NCBI GenBank assembly: GCA_017556705.1
Contig: JAFYMG010000009.1
Span: 62,001-126,000, forward strand
Length of the DNA stretch: 64,000 nucleotides
Source: Paludibacteraceae bacterium
GTDB lineage: Bacteria > Bacteroidota > Bacteroidia > Bacteroidales > Paludibacteraceae
Reading direction: 5' to 3'
Below the pieces are notes generated by a model. It did not search any database. It saw only the letters and a program-made list of their open reading frames with translations, and was not told the origin of the DNA. Positions 1 to 8,624 of this stretch are shown here, in pieces. Position numbers and translations under genes: made by a program. Each line of letters begins with the position of its first letter. Within the stretch, counting starts at the first letter, position 1.

Positions 1-186
1 ACAGAGCGTTTTGCTGAACTCTACGAAAGCGATGGTGATAAGATTGACGCACGCATTGGACGTATTGCCTTAGGCAGATTAGGTACTCCCGAAGATATTG
101 CGCACGCGTGCGCGTTCCTTGCTTCTGATAGAGCAAACTACATATCTGGACAAATTCTTGGCGTAGATGGCTGCGCATCTATATAA
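1..186 (+). CDS. SDR-family oxidoreductase (FabG-like), C-terminal part
   Basis: The window opens inside this gene; 61 codons and a TAA stop are present. The visible tail has the typical short-chain dehydrogenase/reductase C-terminus: [15 protein letters not shown], then [12 protein letters not shown], the segment after the nucleotide-binding fold that closes over the substrate. The Rossmann motif and the Ser-Tyr-Lys triad lie outside the window. The stop codon overlaps the ATG of the next gene by one base (TAATG), so the two are translationally coupled. Next to an adenylating ligase, an ACP and a KAS III enzyme it probably reduces a 3-keto acyl intermediate or a keto-sugar; which one cannot be told. 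Confidence 0.85.
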   Translation, partial: TERFAELYESDGDKIDARIGRIALGRLGTPEDIAHACAFLASDRANYISGQILGVDGCASI

Positions 187-1583
187 TGATTCTTCAAATA
201 CAAAATATTGATCCACAACGTATTGCCGCTATTGATTCCAATGGCGACAAACTAACATATGCTGACATTACACTACTCTCGCAACAAATAAGCACGAACA
301 TTCAGGAACGTGCTCTATGTTTCTTGTTAGTAGAGAACAATGTCGGAGGTATTGCGTGGACAATGAGCATGCTAGAGAGCCAACAACTCGTCCCACTTAT
401 CCTCAATGTTAAGACAGAAGATTCGCTCTACAAACAACTCGTTGACACATACCAACCAACTTATATTTGTGCCCCATCCTATGTAACTTTACAAGGAGAA
501 GTAATAGATTCACAATTTGGATACCAATTATACAAAATATCTAATAATCATTGCTTCTTACATCCAGAACTATCTCATCTGCTACCAACATCTGGCAGCA
601 CGGGTAGTCCGAAACTTGTTCGGCATCAATACGAGAATATTGAGGCGGCAGGACTCAACATATCCACCTTTTTCGAGCTCAAGCCAACAGATCGCCCATT
701 GATGGTACTTCCATTGTACTATACCATGGGGTTATCTATGGTTTTCAGCCACTTACGAGTCGGTGCTACAGTCCTCATTACTGGACTCAGTATGACGGAT
801 TCCAACTTCTGGAAGTTCCTCAAGGAACAACATGCCACCTCATTTACGGGTGTACCATATAGTTTCCAAGTTCTCAATCTCATGCGTTTCTTCCGCATGG
901 ATTTGCCTGACATGGAACTACTTACACAAGGAGGAGGAAAAATGCCTACAGACCTCAATCGCAAGTTTGCTGAATATTGTCGCGATAATGGCAAACGCTG
1001 GATTGCCACTTATGGTCAATCTGAATGTACAGCTCGTATGGCATATCTACCAGCCAAATGGGCGGTAGACAAAGTTGGAAGTATTGGCATTGCAGTTCCT
1101 AACGGCGAACTATCACTCATTGATACAGAGGGAAAAACTATTACCACTTCTAATACAGAGGGCGAGATGTGCTACCGTGGAAAGAATGTCACGATGGGCT
1201 ACGCACGCGAACAAGCAGATTTGGCTCTAGGAGACGAGCGTAATGGTTATATTCGTACAGGTGACCTCGCCTACTTTGACGAAGATGGTTGCTATTATAT
1301 TGTAGGACGAATGGGACGTTTCCTCAAACTTTTCGGTATGCGCGTTGGATTAGATGAATGCGAACAAATCGTTCACACTGAATGTGGAATAGAGTGCGCA
1401 TGTGTTGGAACCGACGAAAAAATGATTGTTTATATCACCCATGCCGACAAACAAAGCGAGGTCAAAGACGTCTTAGTACAAAAAACGCATATTGTAGCCA
1501 CATCTTTTGAGATTCGTATCATCCCCGAAATTCCAAAGAACGAAGCTGGAAAAAAATTATATAGTAAACTTGATAATCAATAA
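186..1583 (+). CDS. AMP-dependent acyl-activating ligase (ANL superfamily)
   Basis: A 465-residue adenylate-forming enzyme. The ANL phosphate loop is at about residues 134-143 (TSGSTGSPK), the aromatic/Gly motif YGQSE at about 277, the hinge and ATP-ribose region IRTGDLAYFDEDG at about 357, and the C-terminal catalytic lysine region NEAGKKLY at about 453. At 465 residues it is shorter than typical acyl-CoA synthetases and closer to stand-alone ligases that load an acyl carrier protein. A discrete ACP gene follows after 4 bp, so it most likely activates a small acid and loads it on that ACP. Substrate unknown. Family call is firm; the ACP-loading role is inference. Confidence 0.88.
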   Translation: MILQIQNIDPQRIAAIDSNGDKLTYADITLLSQQISTNIQERALCFLLVENNVGGIAWTMSMLESQQLVPLILNVKTEDSLYKQLVDTYQPTYICAPSYVTLQGEVIDSQFGYQLYKISNNHCFLHPELSHLLPTSGSTGSPKLVRHQYENIEAAGLNISTFFELKPTDRPLMVLPLYYTMGLSMVFSHLRVGATVLITGLSMTDSNFWKFLKEQHATSFTGVPYSFQVLNLMRFFRMDLPDMELLTQGGGKMPTDLNRKFAEYCRDNGKRWIATYGQSECTARMAYLPAKWAVDKVGSIGIAVPNGELSLIDTEGKTITTSNTEGEMCYRGKNVTMGYAREQADLALGDERNGYIRTGDLAYFDEDGCYYIVGRMGRFLKLFGMRVGLDECEQIVHTECGIECACVGTDEKMIVYITHADKQSEVKDVLVQKTHIVATSFEIRIIPEIPKNEAGKKLYSKLDNQ

Positions 1584-1587
1584 AAAT

Positions 1588-1827
1588 ATGACAAATTTAG
1601 AAAAGTACAACGCCATTTTCACCGAAGTATTTGGTACATCAGTTGAGCAATTAGGCGACAACTATAACAAAGAGAATGTTAGCGAATGGGACTCTGTTCA
1701 CCAACTGAACATCATCTCACTTTTGGAAGAGACATTTGACTTAATGCTTGATCCAGAAGATATTATGGCTTGCACTAGTTACAACGCTGGAAAAGAAATA
1801 CTAACAAAAAATGGTATTGAACTTTAA
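1588..1827 (+). CDS. Acyl carrier protein
   Basis: A 79-residue acidic protein with the ACP four-helix pattern. The phosphopantetheine attachment serine is Ser36 in EWDSVHQL (DSV where DSL is usual). I chose the ATG at 1588, 4 bp after the ligase stop; the in-frame extension upstream overlaps the ligase and has no ACP character. This is a dedicated carrier inside a polysaccharide locus rather than the housekeeping fatty-acid ACP, judging by its neighbours (ligase before, KAS III after). Confidence 0.9.
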   Translation: MTNLEKYNAIFTEVFGTSVEQLGDNYNKENVSEWDSVHQLNIISLLEETFDLMLDPEDIMACTSYNAGKEILTKNGIEL

Positions 1828-1850
1828 TCCTATTCGATAGTTTATTCTAT

Positions 1851-2915
1851 ATGGCACGTTGGACAATTAAGAATGTACGTTTGGCTGGAGTTAGTGCATG
1901 TATGCCTAAAAACATAGTCAAGACGGCCGATATTCCTCTCTTTACACCAGAGGAAGCCATAGTTTTTGACAATACTGTTGGAATTAGAGAACGCCGCATT
2001 GGTCCAGATACTTTATGCGCGTCTGACATGTGTCAAGCTGCTGCTGAGAAACTCATTACAGATATGGGATGGGAAAAAGATAGCATTGATATGCTTGTCT
2101 TTGAATCGGTTACAGGAGACTACTACCCAACCCCTCCTACCTCATGCCTTTTACAAGACCGTTTAGGACTATCTACCAATTGCTTCTGCATTGATTTGCC
2201 TATGGGTTGTTGCGGCACTCTATATGCCATCAATGTGGCAGGTAACATGCTATCTTCAGGGAATATACATCGTGCATTGCTACTCGTTGGCGATACGGCT
2301 TTACGAATGGGATCGCAACAGGATAAGAGTCGTGTACCGCTGTTTGGAGACTGTGGAACCGCCATTGCATTAGAATATGATACGAATGCAGAGGATATCA
2401 TCATAGATTTCCAAACATTAGGAAGTGGTCATAGATCTCTTATGACCCCTCATGGAGGATTCCGCAACCGAATTACTCCTGAATCATTTATACAAGAAGA
2501 TTTTGGTAATGGTATCATTCGTGCACCTAAAGACACACTGATTGATGGAATGTCCGTCTTAACGTTTGCAATCTCGCGTCCGCCTAAATCCGTACAACAA
2601 ATCATTGATGATTATAAAATTGATGTCAACACGGACATTGATTATTTCCTTATCCACCAAGCTAATAAATTGATTGTAGATCGCGTTGTAAAAAAGTTAC
2701 ACCTACCCCTCAAAAAAGTTCCTTATGACTTAGAAGAATTCGGCAATTTAGGTGGAGCAAGTATTCCATCCCTTATGGTTACTCGTATCGCCGAGCCAAT
2801 GCGAAGTGAAAAACCTATTAAAATGCTTTGTTCTTCTTTCGGTCTTGGACTCAGTTGGGGAACAATGATCATCACAGCCAATAACGTCATTATTCCAGAA
2901 CTGATTGAAATATAA
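1851..2915 (+). CDS. 3-oxoacyl-ACP synthase III-like (KAS III/FabH family)
   Basis: A 354-residue thiolase-fold condensing enzyme. The FabH catalytic triad is visible: Cys120 in DLPMGCCG, His in LIHQAN at about residue 269, and Asn in GNLGGASIP at about 298. FabH homologues of about 320-355 residues either start fatty acid synthesis or make specialised acyl groups; the local ACP, ligase and reductase favour the latter, an acyl decoration for a cell-surface sugar. The gene starts 23 bp after the ACP stop in the same operon. Substrate chain length cannot be read from the sequence. Confidence 0.88.
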   Translation: MARWTIKNVRLAGVSACMPKNIVKTADIPLFTPEEAIVFDNTVGIRERRIGPDTLCASDMCQAAAEKLITDMGWEKDSIDMLVFESVTGDYYPTPPTSCLLQDRLGLSTNCFCIDLPMGCCGTLYAINVAGNMLSSGNIHRALLLVGDTALRMGSQQDKSRVPLFGDCGTAIALEYDTNAEDIIIDFQTLGSGHRSLMTPHGGFRNRITPESFIQEDFGNGIIRAPKDTLIDGMSVLTFAISRPPKSVQQIIDDYKIDVNTDIDYFLIHQANKLIVDRVVKKLHLPLKKVPYDLEEFGNLGGASIPSLMVTRIAEPMRSEKPIKMLCSSFGLGLSWGTMIITANNVIIPELIEI

Positions 2916-2919
2916 AATC

Positions 2920-3339
2920 ATGAGTTTGCGAAGTAAAATATGGACCATTGTGACTAATGCCTATCCCGCATTATTACGCAAGGTTTACAAAATGGACCTA
3001 GGGCAAGATGTTCGTATTGCACACAAAGCACACTTGGACAAAAGTGTCCATCCAAAAGGTGTTCATATAGGAGATAGAACATGGGTATTAAATGGTGCAT
3101 TTGTTATGGCGCATGATCACTGCCGTAGTCTTAAAGTAGACACATACATAGGACATGATTGTGTGATAGGCGTGAATGCCATTGTTATGCCCGGAGTAAA
3201 AATTGGTAACGAGGTTATAATAGGTAGTGGTTCAGTAGTTACTAAAGATATACCCAACAACTGCATTGCAGTGGGAAATCCTGCAAAAGTTATAAAAACA
3301 AGCATTCGTGTGTACAACGGCAAAATCCAAGATGTATAA
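2920..3339 (+). CDS. Hexapeptide-repeat acyltransferase (left-handed beta helix)
   Basis: A 139-residue protein with consecutive hexapeptide turns from about residue 48 to 125 (for example [39 protein letters not shown]), ending in the usual [11 protein letters not shown] cap. Such enzymes transfer acetyl or longer acyl groups to sugars, often amino sugars, in lipopolysaccharide or capsule synthesis. I use the ATG at 2920, 4 bp after the KAS III stop, rather than an upstream one overlapping KAS III. The position right after an ACP/KAS III pair suggests it may use an acyl-ACP donor; that is inference. It overlaps the next gene by 8 bp. Confidence 0.88.
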   Translation: MSLRSKIWTIVTNAYPALLRKVYKMDLGQDVRIAHKAHLDKSVHPKGVHIGDRTWVLNGAFVMAHDHCRSLKVDTYIGHDCVIGVNAIVMPGVKIGNEVIIGSGSVVTKDIPNNCIAVGNPAKVIKTSIRVYNGKIQDV

Positions 3340-3940
3340 ACATTTCTTCAAACGACTAATTGACTTTACCATTGCACTAGTGGCAATAATGTGCTTGTCA
3401 CCTATTTTATTAGTAGTGACCATCTGGTTGCATTTTGCCAACAAAGGTGCAGGGGCCTTCTTTACACAAGAACGACCTGGTAAGAATGCCAATATATTTC
3501 GCGTCATCAAATTCAAGACAATGACTGACGAACGCGATGTGAATGGACAACTATTACCTGACGCTCAAAGACTTACTAAAGTAGGTCGCATCGTGCGTTC
3601 TACATCAATAGATGAATTACCACAACTATTCAATGTTCTAAAAGGTGATATGGCTTTAATTGGTCCACGACCTCTACTTGTCAAGTATCTCCCCCTCTAT
3701 ACTCCTACACAAATGAGGCGTCATGAAGTGCGACCAGGCATTACAGGGTGGGCACAAGTAAATGGACGAAACACAATTACCCATACAAAAAAGTTTGAAT
3801 ACGACGTATGGTATGTTGATCATTTATCTTTTATGTTAGATTTGAAGATCATTTTTATGACTATCAGCAACGTACTACATCGAAAAGATATCTCCAGCGA
3901 AGGGCAGGCTACAGCTCCTACTTTTGATGGGACAAATTAA
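3332..3940 (+). CDS. Initiating sugar-phosphate transferase (PF02397, PglC/WcaJ-C type)
   Basis: A 202-residue monotopic phosphoglycosyl transferase. It has an N-terminal hydrophobic segment (about residues 9-32), then [19 protein letters not shown] with the catalytic Asp-Glu dyad, LIGPRPLL, and [14 protein letters not shown]. Its length matches the small PglC-like core without the extra transmembrane domain of WcaJ/WbaP. It transfers a sugar-1-phosphate from a nucleotide sugar to undecaprenyl phosphate and so starts repeat-unit assembly for capsule, O-antigen or glycoprotein glycan. The ATG at 3332 overlaps the acyltransferase stop by 8 bp. It is the last gene of the operon. Confidence 0.92.
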   Translation: MYKHFFKRLIDFTIALVAIMCLSPILLVVTIWLHFANKGAGAFFTQERPGKNANIFRVIKFKTMTDERDVNGQLLPDAQRLTKVGRIVRSTSIDELPQLFNVLKGDMALIGPRPLLVKYLPLYTPTQMRRHEVRPGITGWAQVNGRNTITHTKKFEYDVWYVDHLSFMLDLKIIFMTISNVLHRKDISSEGQATAPTFDGTN

Positions 3941-3965
3941 TTTTTTACGTAAAAATGACAAAAGA

Positions 3966-3997
3966 TTTGTTTATCTCAAAAAAAAATTGTACCTTTG
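3966..3997 (+). promoter_or_regulatory. Bacteroidetes-type promoter for the PPIase gene
   Basis: TTTG at 3966-3969, a 20-bp spacer, then TACCTTTG at 3990-3997. It fits the Bacteroidetes consensus and lies 67 bp before the start of the PPIase gene. Confidence 0.8.
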
Positions 3998-4064
3998 CGC
4001 GTTTTTTGGTGCTTTATCCATACAAAAAACAAAAATTATTGAAATAAATTAACACAAAAATATT

Positions 4065-6065
4065 ATGGCAACATTACAATCTATTAGAAATCATGGCACT
4101 ATCCTACTTGTTGTTGTAGGTATTGCTATGTTAGCATTTATCTTAGGAGACTTCCTTAACTCAGGAAGTAGTTTCTTCAACAAGAACCGCGAAAATGTAG
4201 CAGAAATTGCTGGTCATCAAGTACACTACACAGAGTATGAAGCAGCAAAAGAACAATTAACAGAAGTGTACAAATTTGAGTACGGAACATCAGATGTTAA
4301 TGAGGATCTTACTCTTCAAATTCGTAACCAAGTTTGGCAAACAATGTTGATGGATTATAGTCTGCGTGAGCAAGCTGAAAAACTTGGCATGGATGTTACC
4401 AAAGAGGAATTGAGTGAACTCTGTATTGGTGCTAATCCTCACCCTGTTATTCTCCAACGTCGTGCTTTCTATGACGAAACTGGTAATTTCAACCGCGCTG
4501 CATTGGTAAACTTCTTAGTTTCCTTGGAGCAAGAACCAGAAAATCCAGAACAAGCTGAAATCATCAATCAGTACAAAAACTATTGGCAATTCTGGGAGAA
4601 CACTGTTCGTACACAATATCTACAAGAGAAGTATACAACCCTCTTGAGCAAAATGATCACAGCCAATAATCTTGATGCTAAATATGCATTCCAAGCACGT
4701 CAAGAGGCTGTAAACGTACAATATGTACAACAACCATATTATGCAGTTGCTGATTCTCTTGTTAAAATAACCGAGAGCGATCTCAAGACCCTTTATAACC
4801 AAAAGAAGGAACAATACAAACAAACTCCAAACCGTTCTATTGAGTATGTTACCTTCCCAATCGTACCTTCTGCAGAAGATTTTGCAGACGCCGAGCGTTT
4901 AATGAAAAGCCTCGAGAATGACTTCCGCACTAAAGATGATATTGCCGCTATCGTAAATGGCAATTCTGATATCTTATACGATGGCCGAGACTATTCTGAG
5001 GTAACTATTCCCGCTGAATATAAAGAATTTGCATTTGGCAAAAACACAAAGAAGAATGATTGTACCGAACTTACTTTTGCAAACGGCACCTATTCTATCG
5101 CACGCGTGATGGAATGCGGATACACAAAAGTAGACTCTGTTAAATTAGCTGCAATCATCAACGATATAGAGCAAGAAATTGGATGGGTAACATTATCTGA
5201 AATTCCTTCTAACATCGCAGAACCTGCCCTCAATGGTAAAAAGGGTTCGACATTCACTGCGACCAATGGTATGACTGAGCAAACTTTTAAGATCCTTGAC
5301 AAGAGCAAAGCTACTCCTAAGGTTAAATTGGCGATCCTCTCACGCAAGGTATCTGCAAGCAGTAAGACATATGGTACATTGTACAACCAAGCTAAACAAT
5401 TTATCGTTGCCAACAACAATGCAGACTCTCTCCACCAAGCTGCTTTTGCACAAGGACTTAGCATTATTCCTGTATATACACTCAATGAGAACACAGACAA
5501 GGTTAATGATTTGAAAAATAGTCGCGAAATTGTTCGTTGGGCATTTGGTGCAAAACAAGGTCAAGTGAGCGATGTATTCACATGTGGTGATCAATTTGTA
5601 GTAGCAGCATTGACTGAAGTTAATGATGATGACTATCGTCCATTGGAGGCTGTTCGCGCTGAACTTATCATCGCAGCAACTAACAACAAGAAAGCAGAGT
5701 ACATCATGAACCAACTCAAAGATGTAACCTCTTTGGAGGCTGCTGCTGAATTATTCGACACGGAAGTTAAAACTGCAGAGAACATCTCATTAGTATCTTA
5801 CCGACTTGGTGCAGCTGGTATTGAACCTGCTGTAATTGGTACTGCATTAGCATTGGAGGCAAACACTCTTTCTGCTCCTATAAAAGGCAACAATGGCGTA
5901 TATCTCCTTACCGTTGACGCAAAACAAGTAGCAGAGGGTGAATTGAATACTGCAACTGAAATCAGCAACTTGAACATGCGTACTGCATACATGCTTCCTT
6001 ATCAAGCACTCAGTTTGATTCAAGAAAAGGCTGACATTGTTGATAACCGCGCACGTTTCCAATAA
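4065..6065 (+). CDS. Membrane-anchored periplasmic peptidyl-prolyl isomerase/chaperone (PpiD/SurA-like)
   Basis: A 666-residue protein that begins with a short cytoplasmic stretch and one transmembrane helix (about residues 12-30, ILLVVVGIAMLAFILGDFL), the PpiD layout. A SurA-N-like helical region follows (EIAGHQVHYTEYEAAKEQL onward), then long periplasmic parvulin-like/helical parts. No clear full parvulin active site could be traced by eye, so activity as chaperone versus isomerase is open. Family members help outer-membrane proteins fold as they leave the Sec translocon. It is monocistronic: its own promoter upstream and a strong terminator downstream. Confidence 0.85.
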   Translation: MATLQSIRNHGTILLVVVGIAMLAFILGDFLNSGSSFFNKNRENVAEIAGHQVHYTEYEAAKEQLTEVYKFEYGTSDVNEDLTLQIRNQVWQTMLMDYSLREQAEKLGMDVTKEELSELCIGANPHPVILQRRAFYDETGNFNRAALVNFLVSLEQEPENPEQAEIINQYKNYWQFWENTVRTQYLQEKYTTLLSKMITANNLDAKYAFQARQEAVNVQYVQQPYYAVADSLVKITESDLKTLYNQKKEQYKQTPNRSIEYVTFPIVPSAEDFADAERLMKSLENDFRTKDDIAAIVNGNSDILYDGRDYSEVTIPAEYKEFAFGKNTKKNDCTELTFANGTYSIARVMECGYTKVDSVKLAAIINDIEQEIGWVTLSEIPSNIAEPALNGKKGSTFTATNGMTEQTFKILDKSKATPKVKLAILSRKVSASSKTYGTLYNQAKQFIVANNNADSLHQAAFAQGLSIIPVYTLNENTDKVNDLKNSREIVRWAFGAKQGQVSDVFTCGDQFVVAALTEVNDDDYRPLEAVRAELIIAATNNKKAEYIMNQLKDVTSLEAAAELFDTEVKTAENISLVSYRLGAAGIEPAVIGTALALEANTLSAPIKGNNGVYLLTVDAKQVAEGELNTATEISNLNMRTAYMLPYQALSLIQEKADIVDNRARFQ

Positions 6066-6097
6066 AATAGGAAATGTAGGTTAGTCATATAACAAAC

Positions 6098-6130
6098 GCA
6101 CTGCCCATTTTATCGGGCAGTGCATTTTTT
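6098..6130 (+). terminator. Rho-independent terminator
   Basis: A perfect 9-bp inverted repeat GCACTGCCC/GGGCAGTGC with an 8-nt loop, followed by ATTTTTT. It ends the PPIase transcript. Confidence 0.9.
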
Positions 6131-6141
6131 ATGTAAAAAAA

Positions 6142-6173
6142 TTTGTGCAACTCAAAAAAAAGCAGTACCTTTG
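6142..6173 (+). promoter_or_regulatory. Bacteroidetes-type promoter for the phosphodiester glycosidase operon
   Basis: TTTG at 6142-6145, 20-bp spacer, TACCTTTG at 6166-6173, 36 bp before the ATG at 6210. Confidence 0.82.
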
Positions 6174-6209
6174 TGGGCAGTTATTGCGGAAACTAAAATC
6201 TAATATTAT

Positions 6210-8624
6210 ATGAAACGTTTCTTACTCATTCCAACTTTGCTGCTAAGCTTGATGACAATGGCTCAGCATGGTACAATTAACATCCAAACCAATTTGGATA
6301 GTACCGTGATTCTTCAGTATGATATTGATACATTAGAGAGTTATCAAGTAGGACCTGGCATCATCTACACTCGCTTTGACATCACATCCAATAAAGGATT
6401 GTTGCGTCATTGCTACATCTACGAAGTGGATCTCACCAATCCTTACAACACCGTAGAGGAGAGCCACCACCCCACAATGGGCTACACCGAGCGTATGGCC
6501 GATGCACATGTGCGTTTGGATGCTGAGAACCACCGTTCAATTGGTTCTGTCAATTGTAACTTCTGGATTGTATCTTCGCAAGACGATGGTAAATATAACA
6601 ACCTCACAGGTGTTCCTTGTACGGGTCAAGTTCGCAACGGAAAAATTGGCACCAACATTACCTATTGGAATATTGGGCACGGCGAGGTGTGGTTGGATCG
6701 TAAGCAAGATATCGGCTACCTGATGATTGACGATCAAAAGAAAGCACACATTGATCAATATTCTTGGGATGCACACTTAGCTATCGGAGATCAGTCAATG
6801 CCTATCAACGAGGTCAATCGCAACCGTAGCAATCCTGGAGATAATGATTTGGTGATGTTCAATTCTGATATGGGCACCAAAACGACACTCACTAAAGCAG
6901 AAATTGATGCTCGTTTAGGTAATGATTTACCATTGATTGAAGTAGTTGTTAAATTAGAGCAAGATTGGGCAATCAATGAGCATATGTTTGCTGAAGTAGT
7001 AAGTATCAACACTACTGGTGGCACCAAAATCGAAGATGGTTATGCTGTCTTCCGTGGTCGCGGTACTGGCAAGACATTCTTGGAGAATGCTAAAGTAGGT
7101 GATCGTGTACAGTTTATCATTGGTATGTATGAATCTTACTATGGTACACGTCCAAAGATCAAACAACTGAGTGCAGGTAACTGCTATGTTCTCAACGAAG
7201 GCAAACTGACCATCCGCAACTGGAATGAGGATTACAATAATAAGAACTATCCTCGTACGGGCTTTGGCGTAAGCAAAGATCATAATACTCTTTGGTTAAT
7301 GGTTATGGAGAAGCCAGGTATGTACACCCATGAGATGGCATCTATCCTTCGCCACTTTGGTGCATGGGAAGCAGCCGGCGCAGATGGAGGCGGTAGCGCA
7401 CAATTCAACCTCGGCGGACAGATTCTCAACCCCACTACTGAAGGAACACCTCGCGCTGTAGGTAATAGTATATTCCTTTTCTCAACTGCTCCAGATGACA
7501 ATATCGTGACCGAAATGCGCACTACAAGCACTTTTATGCGATTACCAAAATATGCGGCTATCAAACCTGACTTCTTGGGGTATAACCAATATGGTATGTT
7601 AATTGACAAGAAATTACCAGGTGTTACTTTGACTTGCAATCCAGAGACTGGTTATATTACCGAGGATGGTTACTTCGTATGCCTTGGCAGCGGTGTCTTA
7701 ACCGCATCTTATGGAGAAGCAGCGTTGCCTATCGAGATTGTTTTGGTAGATGAGGGCAATCCTACCTTGCGTCTAGACAAGGTTCTTATCTCCAACAACA
7801 CCAAATACGCAATTGAGATTAACGGCGTAGTAGATAACAAGAATTTTATGATTTTACCATCTGCGGTTACTTGGACAATTGATGATCCTACTATTTGCGA
7901 TATTGACAACAAGGGCGTATTAACCGGACTGGACAATGGCAAGACTACTGTGCATGGTGTATTGGGAAATACAATGCTGACCCTTGATGTAGAGGTACAA
8001 ACGATGGACAAAGACATGTTGCTTTGGGAAGATATGATCAATGTAGATCAACGCTGGACAGTAAAACCCACATCATCATCTTGGAATACAGCTATGCAGA
8101 TTAATGATGCAGGATTAGCAGAGTTGTACCTCAACTATACCGCAGTTCGCAACCCCAAGATTACCATGACAGCTGATACAGCGTTATATGCCACTCCTCG
8201 TTTCTTCGAATTGCGCATGACTCCTCCAAGTGATCTAATTTCGCGCATAGACATCAAACTTATAGCCAACAATGGTATAGAAAGTAATCACACATACTTA
8301 GAGCCAACTGCTGATCAAGCATTGAAAATACAAATTGACATAGATAGTGTCTTTGGCGTGAACAACGATATAGCTATCTATCCTGTGCAACTCCACACCA
8401 TCTCTTTTACCCTCAATGCTAAAGCAAACAAACAAGAATACCATATCCCTTTCGAAGGTATTTACTTGCACTATGGTGAGCAGATTGCAAGTAAACTTGA
8501 GGATGCCCCTACATCTAAATCAGTATCAGATACACAAAAGCTCCTCTACAACGGACAATTAATAATTATCAATAACAATAAAATTTACAACATTTTAGGT
8601 CATGAAATCACTGAAAAGTATTAA
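6210..8624 (+). CDS. Secreted phosphodiester glycosidase family protein (NAGPA domain)
   Basis: An 804-residue secreted protein with a signal peptide (about residues 1-18, ending in MAQ). The region around residues 345-400 has the NAGPA pattern: a short FGVSKDHNTLWLMV strand, then HEMASILRHFGAWEAAGADGGGSAQFN, where the Asp-Gly-Gly-Gly-Ser loop corresponds to the family's LDGGGS motif. NAGPA enzymes hydrolyse sugar-1-phosphodiesters, as in the mammalian uncovering enzyme. About residues 530-600 resemble a bacterial Ig-like domain (WTIDDPTICDIDNKGVLTGLDNG). The extreme C-terminus (KLLYNGQLII, then YNILGHEI) matches tails on two other secreted proteins here and may be a sorting tail. It overlaps the permease gene by 23 bp. 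Confidence 0.8.
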   Translation: MKRFLLIPTLLLSLMTMAQHGTINIQTNLDSTVILQYDIDTLESYQVGPGIIYTRFDITSNKGLLRHCYIYEVDLTNPYNTVEESHHPTMGYTERMADAHVRLDAENHRSIGSVNCNFWIVSSQDDGKYNNLTGVPCTGQVRNGKIGTNITYWNIGHGEVWLDRKQDIGYLMIDDQKKAHIDQYSWDAHLAIGDQSMPINEVNRNRSNPGDNDLVMFNSDMGTKTTLTKAEIDARLGNDLPLIEVVVKLEQDWAINEHMFAEVVSINTTGGTKIEDGYAVFRGRGTGKTFLENAKVGDRVQFIIGMYESYYGTRPKIKQLSAGNCYVLNEGKLTIRNWNEDYNNKNYPRTGFGVSKDHNTLWLMVMEKPGMYTHEMASILRHFGAWEAAGADGGGSAQFNLGGQILNPTTEGTPRAVGNSIFLFSTAPDDNIVTEMRTTSTFMRLPKYAAIKPDFLGYNQYGMLIDKKLPGVTLTCNPETGYITEDGYFVCLGSGVLTASYGEAALPIEIVLVDEGNPTLRLDKVLISNNTKYAIEINGVVDNKNFMILPSAVTWTIDDPTICDIDNKGVLTGLDNGKTTVHGVLGNTMLTLDVEVQTMDKDMLLWEDMINVDQRWTVKPTSSSWNTAMQINDAGLAELYLNYTAVRNPKITMTADTALYATPRFFELRMTPPSDLISRIDIKLIANNGIESNHTYLEPTADQALKIQIDIDSVFGVNNDIAIYPVQLHTISFTLNAKANKQEYHIPFEGIYLHYGEQIASKLEDAPTSKSVSDTQKLLYNGQLIIINNNKIYNILGHEITEKY

